A DNA stretch of 53,460 nucleotides from Sphingomonas sp. IW22. GTDB lineage: Bacteria; Pseudomonadota; Alphaproteobacteria; Sphingomonadales; Sphingomonadaceae. Under the pieces are notes generated by a model. That model did no database searches. It saw nothing but the letters and a program-made list of their open reading frames with translations, and was not told where the DNA came from. Of the stretch, positions 24,696 through 32,840 are shown one piece after another (positions within the stretch are counted from its first letter, which is position 1; every line of letters starts with the position of its first letter). The position numbers and the translations under genes are program-made. Location of the stretch: positions 1 through 53,460 of the forward strand of contig NZ_JBGGWB010000010.1 in assembly GCF_041321155.1 (NCBI RefSeq). The letters are read 5' to 3'.

Positions 24696-25064
24696 TCACT
24701 TCACCGTGAAATTGTAGCTGCCGGTGATTTTATGTGTGTCGCCAGAGACGACCTGCCAGTCGACGCTGTAGCGTCCACGCGGGAGACGCTGCTTCGGGGT
24801 GATGGTGAGCGTCCGGCCATCGGCGCCGACTGCGGCGCTGCTGGGCATTTTCATGGCCGCCATGCCAGGCATCGCGGCCATGGTAAGGTCGGCCTTGGAG
24901 AAAGCCGGCACGAGCTTCTCGCTGAACTGGAGGCTGATCTTCTCGGGGGTCGCGACCGCCGCGTTGGCAGCGGGACTGGCGGACACCAGCTTCGGATGCG
25001 CGTTCGCCACGCCGCCTACGAAGAACAGGGCGGCGGCGGCAGTCGTGATGAACAAGCGGCGCAT
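24696..25064 (-). CDS. copC: Periplasmic copper-binding protein CopC
   Basis: A 122-residue CopC/YobA protein. The signal peptide ends VGGVANAHPKLV, so the mature N-terminus starts with the Cu(II)-binding histidine. The beta-barrel carries a Met-rich insert (MAAMPGMAAMKMP) that supplies a Cu(I) site, and the conserved VDWQVVSGDTHKITG places the other His/Asp ligands. Expected periplasmic copper carrier for CopD. ATG 25064 follows GGAGAT; the ECF site lies 35 bases upstream. Confidence 0.93.
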   Translation of the reverse strand: MRRLFITTAAAALFFVGGVANAHPKLVSASPAANAAVATPEKISLQFSEKLVPAFSKADLTMAAMPGMAAMKMPSSAAVGADGRTLTITPKQRLPRGRYSVDWQVVSGDTHKITGSYNFTVK

Positions 25065-25098
25065 TTAGGTAATCTCCATTTCAATTGGGCTCACCTGT

Positions 25099-25125
25099 AT
25101 TACGCAGCTGGACGGGTCACCCCTC
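25099..25125 (-). promoter_or_regulatory. ECF-type promoter for copC-copD (site C)
   Basis: The minus strand reads GAGGGG, 15 bases, CGTAAT. It is divergent to site D, 35 bases away. Confidence 0.72.
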
Positions 25126-25160
25126 ACGATCTTTTTTCGTGCCGACGCACCGCTCTCGAT

Positions 25161-25187
25161 GAGGGGTCGGCGGTGGCAGCGCGTATT
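25161..25187 (+). promoter_or_regulatory. ECF-type promoter for flavin oxidoreductase (site D)
   Basis: GAGGGG, 15 bases, CGTATT, leaving a leader of roughly 70 bases. Confidence 0.7.
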
Positions 25188-25260
25188 CAGAAGGGAGCAT
25201 GGAGCGCTTTTTCACTGCGTCTCCCCTTAAACCAACTGTGGCCGAGGGCCTGATAGGCGC

Positions 25261-26271
25261 ATGCGCGGGGTAATGATGAGGTTGCGGTTGACCGATCAGG
25301 GCTGGACTGGAGATCCTGAGGAGGTCATCGACTGTCTGATAGTGGGCGGTGGTCCAGCGGGCCTCATGACCGCGATCTATCTGTCGCGGTTTCTCAGGAG
25401 CTGCGTCGTCTACGATGCGGCGGCAGGGCGCGCCGCGTCCATCCCGCGCTCGCACAACCTGCCAGGATTTCCCGGCGGCATTTCCGGCGTCACGTTTCTT
25501 GCCCGTTTGCAGGCTCAGCTGCGCGAATATGGCGGTACGGTCCAGAGAGGTGAGATTGACGCAATCGTCGCGTCAGGCGACCACTTCTCGGCAAGCTGCG
25601 AACTGAACGTCCTGTATGCGCGGACCGTTGTCCTTGCGACGGGCGTCGTCAACCGGCGTCCCGAGATGCCTGATGCGATGCATGACATCGGCGTGGCGCG
25701 TGGGCTTCTCCGCTATTGCCCGATCTGCGATGGTTATGAGGCCCGGCGCATGAACGTGGCGGTGCTCGGCGGCGATGGTCATGGTGCTGAAGAAGCCGAA
25801 TTCCTGAGGGCTTATGGGGCCAAGGTCACGCTTCTGGCCGAACGCTCGCTCGATCTTGGGCCGACCGAACTTGCCAAGCTGGACCAGCAGGGCATTGATG
25901 TCGCCCCCTCGCCTGTCGGGCAGTTGCGTCTTGGCGAGTGTGTCGAGGTGAGGCTGGCCAATGGCCTGGAGCTACAATTCGACACGCTTTACCCCGCACT
26001 CGGCTCATCACCTCGGACGCGGCTTGCCTCTTTGCTCGGAGCACAGCTCAGCGAATCCGGGTGCGTGCTAACCAATGCCCACCAACAAACCTCGGTTAAG
26101 GGTCTCTACGCAGTCGGCGACGTCGTGGAAGGGCTCGATCAGATCAGCGTCGCAGCCGGACAAGCGGCGATCGCTGCGACCGCAATTCATAACCTGTTGC
26201 GCGACCGCGACAGTGGATTGTCATCCGCCCTCGCCGGGCTGTATTCCGCTCGGAGCGTACCGCCGACGTAG
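25261..26271 (+). CDS. Thioredoxin-reductase-like FAD/NAD(P) oxidoreductase
   Basis: A 336-residue flavoprotein. The FAD motif DCLIVGGGPAGLMTAIYLSR is near residue 24-43, a central redox CPICDGYE near 155-162, the NAD(P) motif VAVLGGDGHGAEEAEFL near 169-185, and the C-terminal LYAVGDVVEGLDQISVAAGQA FAD contact. Most likely it reduces a disulfide partner, here possibly repairing copper-oxidised thiols. No thioredoxin gene is adjacent. ATG 25261 or ATG 25273 could be the start. Its divergent ECF promoter pairs it with copCD. Confidence 0.82.
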   Translation: MRGVMMRLRLTDQGWTGDPEEVIDCLIVGGGPAGLMTAIYLSRFLRSCVVYDAAAGRAASIPRSHNLPGFPGGISGVTFLARLQAQLREYGGTVQRGEIDAIVASGDHFSASCELNVLYARTVVLATGVVNRRPEMPDAMHDIGVARGLLRYCPICDGYEARRMNVAVLGGDGHGAEEAEFLRAYGAKVTLLAERSLDLGPTELAKLDQQGIDVAPSPVGQLRLGECVEVRLANGLELQFDTLYPALGSSPRTRLASLLGAQLSESGCVLTNAHQQTSVKGLYAVGDVVEGLDQISVAAGQAAIAATAIHNLLRDRDSGLSSALAGLYSARSVPPT

Positions 26272-26283
26272 CGGGAGCCACTG

Positions 26284-26430
26284 GCGGTGCGACGAGCGAA
26301 CACCGCCAACAAAGCGCTGATCGCCGGCTCGCTTGTCATCTTCTTCGGCTGCTTCGCGCTTATTCGTATCCACACGACGATCGGCGACACGGCCTTTCTC
26401 CGTTCGATGATCCCGTACCACGATCCCGTG
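26284..26430 (+). pseudogene. DUF305 membrane protein fragment
   Basis: The middle of the 12742 gene family: ALIAGSLVIFFGCFALIRIH, then TTIGDTAFLRSMIPYHD, after which the similarity ends. The first helices and the C-terminal helix are gone. The rest of the space to 26600 has no recognisable gene; one frame ends AAAFSFEPRQHASGY with a stop at about 26588, of unknown origin. Confidence 0.8.
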
Positions 26431-26600
26431 GCTCGCGCGCGAGTGCATCGAGACAGTGTGCTATTATCAGGGTCGGGGTTCCTCGACACGCCCGAGCGGA
26501 GCCGGGATCGCTGGCGGCATCCTACGGCACGAAGGTCGGCGCTGCCGCATTCTCCTTCGAACCGCGCCAACACGCGAGCGGCTACTAAGCGTCGGGCCCC

Positions 26601-27326
26601 TCAGAACGCCAAGTGGTTTATTCCGCCATGCATGAAGGTTCCGCCGAGGAACCCCTGAATTGAGATCGCGAGCGTCATCAGGCCAAGCACCACCCAATAC
26701 AACGACCGCGACCGCTCGGGACCCTTGCGGTGGCGGGCTGCCATCCAAGCCAGCACGACGCCGAAGACCGCGATCGATGTTCCGAGCCAGCGATGCGTCA
26801 TCAGGATAGGGTTGCGGTCGGTCAGGTAGAACCCGCCTGCGAACCAGCCCAGGAACGCCGCTGCGATCGCTCCCAGCGCGCCGACCACCAGCATTATGTG
26901 TGCGACATGCTGATAGTCCCGGTTGCGGCGCCATAACCCGAACAGCTCTAACCCGAACGCGCCGATGAACATGGCGATGGGAAAATGAATGACCATGGTG
27001 TGCAGCCGGCCCAGCCAGCTCACAAGCCGTTCGCCGAAACTCTTGTTCTTGTTGGCGGTCTCCTCGTGCATGCCGCCCATGTCCATGTCGTCGCCGGCGA
27101 TGTCGCGGCCACCCATGTTCATGTCCACAGTCGACATAGAGCCCATGCCCATGTGGCCGTCGCCAGCGTCCGCCCCATCTGCTTTCTGCGTCTCGGCTGC
27201 GCTGTTAGCGACCGGCCCGGGACCCGCCCCGAGCGCATTGTGATCTTCGTGCGCCGATGCCGACGTGCTGACTGATATTGCAACCGCAAGAAGTATAGCG
27301 AAGGTCCCGCCTCGTTTGCCGCCCAT
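26601..27326 (-). CDS. DUF2231-type copper-regulon membrane protein
   Basis: A 241-residue membrane protein with a signal peptide (ending STSASAHEDH) and a periplasmic Met/His-rich segment (DGHMGMGSMSTVDMNMGG, DDMDMGGMHEE). About five helices follow, beginning with the conserved SWLGRLHTMVIHFPIAMFIG and closing with FLGGTFMHGGINHLAF. The family role is unknown, but the segment suggests copper binding. The ECF -10 ends at 27362, too close for ATG 27356; ATG 27326, preceded by AAGGGGTCAGG, is therefore the start. A broken paralogue is at 4927-5266. Confidence 0.8.
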   Translation of the reverse strand: MGGKRGGTFAILLAVAISVSTSASAHEDHNALGAGPGPVANSAAETQKADGADAGDGHMGMGSMSTVDMNMGGRDIAGDDMDMGGMHEETANKNKSFGERLVSWLGRLHTMVIHFPIAMFIGAFGLELFGLWRRNRDYQHVAHIMLVVGALGAIAAAFLGWFAGGFYLTDRNPILMTHRWLGTSIAVFGVVLAWMAARHRKGPERSRSLYWVVLGLMTLAISIQGFLGGTFMHGGINHLAF

Positions 27327-27361
27327 CACCTGACCCCTTGATCCGTGTTCATCCATTCCCG

Positions 27362-27388
27362 TTTACGCACGCCCGGCCTTCTCCCCTC
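27362..27388 (-). promoter_or_regulatory. ECF-type promoter for DUF2231 gene (site B)
   Basis: The minus strand reads GAGGGG, 15 bases, CGTAAA. It decides the start codon of the gene downstream. Confidence 0.72.
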
Positions 27389-27505
27389 ACCCGCCCATTA
27401 GCTCTTTCCGTGAGACTTTTCGTCTGCTTCGACGCGAACTGGATGGAGGAGTCACGCTGGCAGCGGCAGGCGCGTCCTGCCGGCCCTAACCAGCAAAATC
27501 GCCGA

Positions 27506-27955
27506 TCAGCTGCCGTGGCGGGCGAACAAGCGGCGTCCGCCGGTGCCGAAGGCGACCACGTCATAGGCCTGCGCCTTGACGCCCGGCACTTCCATTCCCG
27601 GCGAGCCGAGCGGCATACCGCCGACCGCCAGGCCCCGCACGCCCTTGGGCCGGGTCGCAAGAGCCCGCTTCATGTCGGCGATCGGCACGTGGCCCTCGAA
27701 AGCCATGCCATCGGCGATCGCGGTGTGGCAGGACGAGAGGTCCGCGGGAACGCCCGCGCGCTTCTGCAGCGCCGGGCGGTTAGAATCATCGACGACGCGC
27801 ACCTGCCGGCCGAGCTGCTGCTGCACCTGCGCCGCCCACTTGGCGCAACAGCCGCAGCCGGGGTCGCGGTGCATAACGATCGGGGTAGCCGCGCTGGCGG
27901 CAACCGGAACCAACAAGGCTGCGGCAGTAAGCGCAAATCGCAACGCTGACTTCAT
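27506..27955 (-). CDS. DUF411 metal-binding periplasmic protein
   Basis: A 149-residue DUF411 protein. The signal peptide ends PVAASAATP, and the family core HRDPGCGCCAKWAAQVQQQL has a Cys cluster, followed by SSCHTAIADGMAFEGHVPIAD and GLAVGGMPLGSPGMEVP. It is a known companion of copABCD clusters and is expected to bind copper or other metals in the periplasm; its role is not established. It is the last gene of the copA-copB-DUF305 operon, 60 bases after DUF305. AAGGAG lies before ATG 27955. Confidence 0.88.
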   Translation of the reverse strand: MKSALRFALTAAALLVPVAASAATPIVMHRDPGCGCCAKWAAQVQQQLGRQVRVVDDSNRPALQKRAGVPADLSSCHTAIADGMAFEGHVPIADMKRALATRPKGVRGLAVGGMPLGSPGMEVPGVKAQAYDVVAFGTGGRRLFARHGS

Positions 27956-28015
27956 GGAAAAATCTCCTTGGTCATTCCTCCCGTTGCTCGCTGGGGGCGG
28001 GAGGAATGAGGCTTA

Positions 28016-28390
28016 TTACTGAGGACGCTTGCCCATCGACCGGAGCATCGCCTGGAGTTCACCGATGCTCTTGTTCTGCTCGGCAATCGATTTCTGAGCC
28101 ATTTGCCGGGTCTTCGCATCGGGCGACTCCCGGAGAACGATCTGCGACATGGCGATCGCACCGCGGTGATGCTCGATCATCTTGCGGACCCACGTCTCGC
28201 TCGCATTAGCGCCCTTGGCCTTCATCATCTTTTCATGCATCGCCATTTCGGCGGGCATGAAGGGCGTGTTCATGCCAGGCATGTTGTCGTGGTTCATGCC
28301 TTGCATTTTCGAGTGGTCCATGCCCTGCTGAGCCAAAGCGGGGCTCGCCGACATCGCGGCCAGAGCCAGAAGCGTTACTGCCTTGAACAT
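28016..28390 (-). CDS. Secreted DUF305 protein in the copA operon
   Basis: A 124-residue periplasmic protein with the signal peptide MFKAVTLLALAAMSASPALA, a Met/His cluster (GMDHSKMQGMNHDNMPGM), and a DUF305 core with ETWVRKMIEHHRGAIAMSQI. ATG 28390 stands behind AAGGAGAA; an upstream in-frame start would wreck the signal peptide. It is a close paralogue of 13296-13676. It lies 47 bases after copB in the same direction. Confidence 0.9.
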   Translation of the reverse strand: MFKAVTLLALAAMSASPALAQQGMDHSKMQGMNHDNMPGMNTPFMPAEMAMHEKMMKAKGANASETWVRKMIEHHRGAIAMSQIVLRESPDAKTRQMAQKSIAEQNKSIGELQAMLRSMGKRPQ

Positions 28391-28437
28391 CGATTTCTCC
28401 TTCTTGGCCTTGGCCAACGCAACAAGACTAGTTGGCC

Positions 28438-29736
28438 TTAGAACCATGTGCGAATGCCCAGAACGAGGCTGGTCGACGCCGCGCCCTGGCCTTCGGCGCG
28501 CGCGAAGCGGGCTGTGTCCCCGAAGCTGCGGTCGTACGATATGCCCACATAGGGCGCGAACTCGCGCCTGATCTCGTAGCGGAGACGCAGACCGAGTTCG
28601 GCCGTGGAAAGGCCTGAGCCGATGCCGATTTCCGGCACGTCCTGCGCGGCGAAGTTGAGTTCGGCGCGTGGCTGAAGAACCAGCCGCTGCGTGATCCGCT
28701 GATCGTAATAACCTTCCAGGCGCCCCAGCAGGTCGCCCTTGTTGGACAGGAACAGTGCGCCCTCGACATCGAAGAAGCCGGGTGCCAGCGTTTCGAAGCC
28801 GACCGACGCATAGACGCGCGAGGGGTTGGGCTTGAAATCGTAGCGGACGCCAAGCTGTATATCGGTGTATGGGCCAATGGCGCGCGAATAAAGCGCCTGT
28901 ACCTCCGCCGCTTCCAGACTTCCCCCGATATTCCCTTCGCCCTCGGTCTTGAGCACCAGCCGGTTGATATCACCCCCATACCAGGCACTGCCGTCCCACC
29001 GGTAACCATCGCGACCGTCCCGGATCTGGACTTCAGCCAGATTGAATATGACCTGGGAGAAATTCTGCCCGCCGTGCATCGACCGCAGATGCTGCTGCGA
29101 ATGCGCCATAGCAGCGGCAGAGTAGACCTGGTCCGCGGCCCGATCGGTCGGGATGGGCGGCGGCGGAGCGGTGCCGGCCTGAAGGTTGGTGCCGATCATC
29201 GCCGCGCCCGTGGCTGAGGGCATGCTTCCCATGCCGTGTCCCGGCATGCCTTGCATCGCGCCCGAACTTTGGCCCATTCCCGGCATCGATCCATGGTCCA
29301 TGCCTTGCATAGCACCTGGCTCAGCGGGGTTGGCGCCGCCGGACGCACCTGGCATCGCGGACATGTCGTGCCCCGAACTGGCATCAGGTTTGGCTTCAGG
29401 CATATTCATACCGGGCATGGCGGACATGTCATGACCGGCGTGAGGATCAGCAACAGCCGGTCCACCGACCGGAGGCTTGGCGGACCGACTTGCGGCAGGC
29501 TTGGCCCCCAATCCCGCCTTCGCGCGCGGTGTCGACCTGGCGGCAGGCTTCGCGGACTCCTTGTGCACGGCGGGCTTGGTCGCTGAGGGCTTCTTGGCGG
29601 CAGGCTTTTTTACCGCTGGCGCCTTTGGCGGCGGCATCTTCATGCCGGGCATGTTGGAATGGTCCATCTGCGCGGCCGCCGGCGTTGCGAGGCCAAGCGC
29701 CGCGCCGCCGGCGATCAGGAGGAACTTAGGCTGCAT
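28438..29736 (-). CDS. copB: Outer-membrane copper resistance protein CopB
   Basis: A 432-residue protein. The signal peptide (ending ATPAAAQ) is followed by a long disordered Met/His/Lys/Pro region with repeated MPGM and GHDMSAMPGMN motifs (residues 23-190) that should bind copper. Then comes the CopB beta-barrel: DQVYSAAAMAHSQQHLRSMHGG, VIFNLAEVQIRDGRDGYRWD, and EIRREFAPYVGISYDRSFGD, to a terminal aromatic WF. It overlaps the end of the copA oxidase by 11 bases, so the two are translated together. Confidence 0.93.
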   Translation of the reverse strand: MQPKFLLIAGGAALGLATPAAAQMDHSNMPGMKMPPPKAPAVKKPAAKKPSATKPAVHKESAKPAARSTPRAKAGLGAKPAASRSAKPPVGGPAVADPHAGHDMSAMPGMNMPEAKPDASSGHDMSAMPGASGGANPAEPGAMQGMDHGSMPGMGQSSGAMQGMPGHGMGSMPSATGAAMIGTNLQAGTAPPPPIPTDRAADQVYSAAAMAHSQQHLRSMHGGQNFSQVIFNLAEVQIRDGRDGYRWDGSAWYGGDINRLVLKTEGEGNIGGSLEAAEVQALYSRAIGPYTDIQLGVRYDFKPNPSRVYASVGFETLAPGFFDVEGALFLSNKGDLLGRLEGYYDQRITQRLVLQPRAELNFAAQDVPEIGIGSGLSTAELGLRLRYEIRREFAPYVGISYDRSFGDTARFARAEGQGAASTSLVLGIRTWF

Positions 29737-31732
29737 CGCGATTCTCCTCGCCCATCGGGCGAACCGTCACGACACGCATCATCCCCGCGGTCATGTGATA
29801 GAGATTGTGGCAGTGGAACGCCCAGTCGCCGGGCGCATCGGCCGTTACGTCGAATGTCATCTTACCGCCTGGCGCCACATTCACAGTGTGCTTGCGAGGC
29901 CCAAAGTCGCCATGTCCGGTCACCAACTCGAAGAAGTGGCCGTGCAAATGGATGGGGTGCGGCATCATCGTGTCATTGACCAGGGTAACGCGCGCGCGCT
30001 CGTCCTTGCGGAACGGGATGGGGTCGGCAGGGTCGCTCATCTTCTGGCCGTCAAAGCCCCACATGTAGCGCTCCATATTGCCCGTGAGGTGGATCTCCAA
30101 CTGACGCGACGGGGCGCGAACGTCCGGGTTGCGGTCCAGCGCGACAAGGTCGCGATAGGTGAGCACGCGATGATCCGCATCCTCCAGCCCCTGCGGCGGC
30201 TCGCCCGTGCGGTCCTTCGGCATCGGCGAGATGGTCTGCACTCCCGGCCCCATCTTGACGCCGGGCGCGTTCTTGGGGTTGCGCATGTTCATGTCCATGC
30301 TGCCGCCTGACCCATGATCCATCCCGGCCATGCCGCCGCTGCTCATCTGACCATGGTCCATGCCCGCCATCCCGGCAGCGCCCGCCGCCATTTGGCTATG
30401 GTCCATCCCAGGCATAGCGCCGCTCATCTGGTCGCCCCCCATCCCAGCCATGCTGGCCATCGCAGCGCCTATCGCCTTCGTTCCGTGATCGGTGGGCTCT
30501 TTCCACCCGGTGAGCTTCCACAGGTTGCGCGAGGCATTCTGCATCAACGTGGGATCCGGCCCGCGCTTTGCGACCGGGTTCTCGTCCGCCATACCGGACA
30601 TCCCCTCCATCCCGCTCATGTCCATGCCCATGTCGGTCATGGTCAGCAACGTGCGTGGGCGGAGCGGCGGGACCGGGGCGATCATGCCCTCGCGCGGGGC
30701 CAGTGTCGCGCGCCCCATGCCGGATCGGTCGATCGCCTCGGAAACGAAGCTGTAGGCGCGGTCCTCGGGCGTCACGATCACGTCGAAGGTTTCCGCGACG
30801 CCGATCTGGAATTCGTCCACGGTTACCGGCCGGACGTTCTGGCCGTCGGCCTGCACCACCGTCATCGGCAGGTCAGGGATGCGCACGTTGAAGTTCGTCT
30901 GCGCCGCGGCATTGACGATGCGCAGCCGAACCCGCTCGCCCGGTCGGAAGAGACCCGTCCAGTTGTCGTAAGGTCCAAAGCCATTGACCAGGAAGGTGTA
31001 GGTCGAACCAGTGACGTCCGCGATGTCCGCCGGGTCCATCCGCATCTGCCCCCAATCGAGGCGATCCTTAAGGCGCATTTCGCGGCCGGCCAGCAGCCCA
31101 CTCAGCGTCGGGCGTTGATAGTTGAAATAGGCGCCGCCCATCTGCTTGAGCTTGCGAAAGATTTCCTCGCCCGTCATTTCGCTATGGTCGGAGAGGACGA
31201 TCACATGCTCGCGGTCGAACGCGACTGGGTCGGCACCCGCCGGATCAATCACGATGGGTCCGTAGAGTCCTGCCTGCTCCTGCTCGCCCGAGTGGCTGTG
31301 ATACCAGTAGGTGCCGGACTGCAAGATCGGGAACTCGTACACAAAGGTCGAACGCGCCTTGATGCCGGGGAAGCTGATCCCGGGTACGCCGTCCATTTGG
31401 AACGGCAGAATGAGCCCGTGCCAGTGGATCGAGCTATCTTCGTCGAGGTTGTTGGTCACCGCAAGGCGGACCTTCTGGCCCTCTTTGAGGCGGACGAGTG
31501 GTGCCGGGACCGTGCCGTTTACCCCGATCGCGGGCGTCGTGATCCCGTCCATGACGAGCTTCATCCTGTCGATCGTCAGCGCGATGTTTGTGCCCGACAC
31601 GGTCGGCAGGGGCCTGGCGATGCCGCGCGACACAGGTTGCGCCCAAGCCGGCAGGTAGGCCGACATGGCCAGCGTGCCGCCAAGCATGGCGGTTCCGCGC
31701 ATTACGTCGCGCCGGTTTAGATTGCGGCTCAT
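29726..31732 (-). CDS. copA: Multicopper oxidase CopA (periplasmic)
   Basis: A 668-residue Tat-exported oxidase (NRRDVMRGTAML signal). The four copper motifs are visible: SSIHWHGLILPFQMDG, GTYWYHSHSGEQEQAG, MPHPIHLHGHFFELV and WAFHCHNLYHMTAGMM. A long Met/His region near residues 380-510 (GMDMSGMEGMSGM, MDHSQM, MDHGQM) is typical of CopA/PcoA. It oxidises Cu(I) in the periplasm. ATG 31732 follows GAAGGAAAGG; the upstream in-frame ATG would add a poly-Pro leader translated from a 12-C run. The ECF promoter overlaps the stop of the sigma gene upstream. Confidence 0.95.
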   Translation of the reverse strand: MSRNLNRRDVMRGTAMLGGTLAMSAYLPAWAQPVSRGIARPLPTVSGTNIALTIDRMKLVMDGITTPAIGVNGTVPAPLVRLKEGQKVRLAVTNNLDEDSSIHWHGLILPFQMDGVPGISFPGIKARSTFVYEFPILQSGTYWYHSHSGEQEQAGLYGPIVIDPAGADPVAFDREHVIVLSDHSEMTGEEIFRKLKQMGGAYFNYQRPTLSGLLAGREMRLKDRLDWGQMRMDPADIADVTGSTYTFLVNGFGPYDNWTGLFRPGERVRLRIVNAAAQTNFNVRIPDLPMTVVQADGQNVRPVTVDEFQIGVAETFDVIVTPEDRAYSFVSEAIDRSGMGRATLAPREGMIAPVPPLRPRTLLTMTDMGMDMSGMEGMSGMADENPVAKRGPDPTLMQNASRNLWKLTGWKEPTDHGTKAIGAAMASMAGMGGDQMSGAMPGMDHSQMAAGAAGMAGMDHGQMSSGGMAGMDHGSGGSMDMNMRNPKNAPGVKMGPGVQTISPMPKDRTGEPPQGLEDADHRVLTYRDLVALDRNPDVRAPSRQLEIHLTGNMERYMWGFDGQKMSDPADPIPFRKDERARVTLVNDTMMPHPIHLHGHFFELVTGHGDFGPRKHTVNVAPGGKMTFDVTADAPGDWAFHCHNLYHMTAGMMRVVTVRPMGEENRDAA

Positions 31733-31772
31733 GCCTTTCCTTCGCTCCAGTTCAATGCTTGCGGCCGGCGGC

Positions 31773-31784
31773 GGGGGGGGGGGG
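31773..31784 (+). repeat. 12-base G homopolymer (C on the copA strand) in the copA leader
   Basis: Twelve consecutive G, flanked by GGCGGC/GCCGCC that could pair across it. It lies between the ECF -10 (31803) and the copA ATG (31732). Confidence 0.85.
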
Positions 31785-31802
31785 CCGCCGACCTTATCTT
31801 TC

Positions 31803-31829
31803 ATTACGCGCAAATAGGCTCATCCCCTC
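31803..31829 (-). promoter_or_regulatory. ECF-type promoter of the copA-copB operon (site A)
   Basis: The minus strand reads GAGGGG, 15 bases, CGTAAT. The -35 overlaps the TGA stop of the sigma gene. Confidence 0.75.
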
Positions 31830-32400
31830 ACGCGAAGTCGAGAATTTTCGATAATCTTTCACGCGCACGCCGGAGCCGCGTCTCCACGGCCTTTCCGCTG
31901 ATCCCCAGCGCGGCGGCGGTTTCCGCCTGGGACAAGCCCTCCACGGTCCGCAGCAAAAGCGTCTCCTTGAGCGTGGCCGGCAGCTCGGACACCGCGCGCG
32001 AAAGCCGCGCAAGCTCTGCGCGATCGAAGGTGATGGCGTCGGCACCCGGCGCCTCGTCCCGCTCACTCTCCATGGTGTCGGGCGGCAGCGAAGAGGCGAA
32101 CGATAGTATCTGGCGTATGCGCCGCCGCCTGTGCCAGTCGCGGCTCTTGTTGATCGCCACGCGGGTCAGCCACGCAGCGAGCGGCCGATCTCCGTCATAC
32201 TTTCGCAAGTTCTGAAAGGCGGCCACGAAGCATTCCTGAGTGAGGTCAAGCGCCTCTTCGGCGTCGCCGATATGCGAGCGGATCAGGCGGTAGACCGGTC
32301 TTTGGTGCCGCCGCATGATCTCAGCGAACGCAGCCTGACGTCCGCCGAGCGTCAAGGCGGCGAGTTCGCCGTCCGTGCAGGCCGCGAGATCAAGGCTCAC
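31828..32400 (-). CDS. ECF sigma factor of a CnrH-like metal system
   Basis: A 190-residue sigma-70 family ECF factor. Region 2 has FAEIMRRHQRPVYRLI and DLTQECFVAAFQNLRKYD ahead of PLAAWLTRVAINKSRDWHRR. Region 4 has LPATLKETLLLRTVEGLSQA and ALGISGKAVETRLRRARERL. It overlaps the CnrX-like gene by four bases (ATGA) and is followed by copA. The order small membrane protein, periplasmic sensor, sigma is that of CnrY-CnrX-CnrH. I propose that it recognises GAGGGG-N15-CGTA, found before its own operon and eleven other genes or gene relics. A broken paralogue is at 7936-8221. Confidence 0.9.
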   Translation of the reverse strand: MSLDLAACTDGELAALTLGGRQAAFAEIMRRHQRPVYRLIRSHIGDAEEALDLTQECFVAAFQNLRKYDGDRPLAAWLTRVAINKSRDWHRRRRIRQILSFASSLPPDTMESERDEAPGADAITFDRAELARLSRAVSELPATLKETLLLRTVEGLSQAETAAALGISGKAVETRLRRARERLSKILDFA

Positions 32401-32840
32401 CGCGCGTCTGCGGTCAGCGCCTTCACCACCGCGCGGTCAAACGTCCTCGCCTGGTCGGGCCGCAGGATCTGCCGCATCGCGAACATATGGTTCAACGTCT
32501 CCTTCTGGAGCTCACCCATCGCGCCGTGCGAACGATCGACGGCGGCCGCGACCTGCGGCCCGTTACCATGTTCGGCCTCGATGGCGGCGGCGAGCCGGGC
32601 GTTGTCGGCTCTGAGTTCCAGCTCCAAGGCACGCCTTCGAACGGTGAAGTGAGACTCCAGCATCTGGAGCTTGGTCTGTTGAGCTTCGTCCAGCTCGAGC
32701 CCGTCGTGGAGCAAGCTGTGAAGCTCAACGCCCGGGCTTGGCGGGGAGGGGAATAACTCACGTCCAGCCCAAACGCCTGCGACCGCCGCCACGAACGCGA
32801 TGATGGCGATCAGCATCGCCCTCCGGGCGCCGCTCGTCAC
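32397..32840 (-). CDS. CnrX-like periplasmic metal sensor
   Basis: A 147-residue protein with one N-terminal membrane anchor (AMLIAIIAFVAAVAGVWAG) and a periplasmic helical-hairpin domain of the CnrX/NccX/ZraP type (SLLHDGLELDEAQQTKLQML, then AAAIEAEHGNGPQVAAAVD, ending LRPDQARTFDRAVVKAL). Histidines in HSLLHDG and ESHF resemble the CnrX metal ligands. In the Cnr system this protein senses metal and frees the sigma factor through CnrY. Both neighbouring genes overlap it by four bases. Confidence 0.82.
   Translation of the reverse strand: MTSGARRAMLIAIIAFVAAVAGVWAGRELFPSPPSPGVELHSLLHDGLELDEAQQTKLQMLESHFTVRRRALELELRADNARLAAAIEAEHGNGPQVAAAVDRSHGAMGELQKETLNHMFAMRQILRPDQARTFDRAVVKALTADAR

Noticed and set aside
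27327..27356. Upstream ATG start for the DUF2231 protein
   Set aside because: It lies within six bases of the ECF -10, leaving no room for a ribosome site; the ATG at 27326 has one.
30240..30620. CRISPR-like short repeats (CATGGTCCAT, CCGGCAT and similar)
   Set aside because: They are codon repeats of the Met/His-rich segment of CopA, with irregular spacing and no spacers. Similar repeats in copB and the SDR fusion have the same cause.
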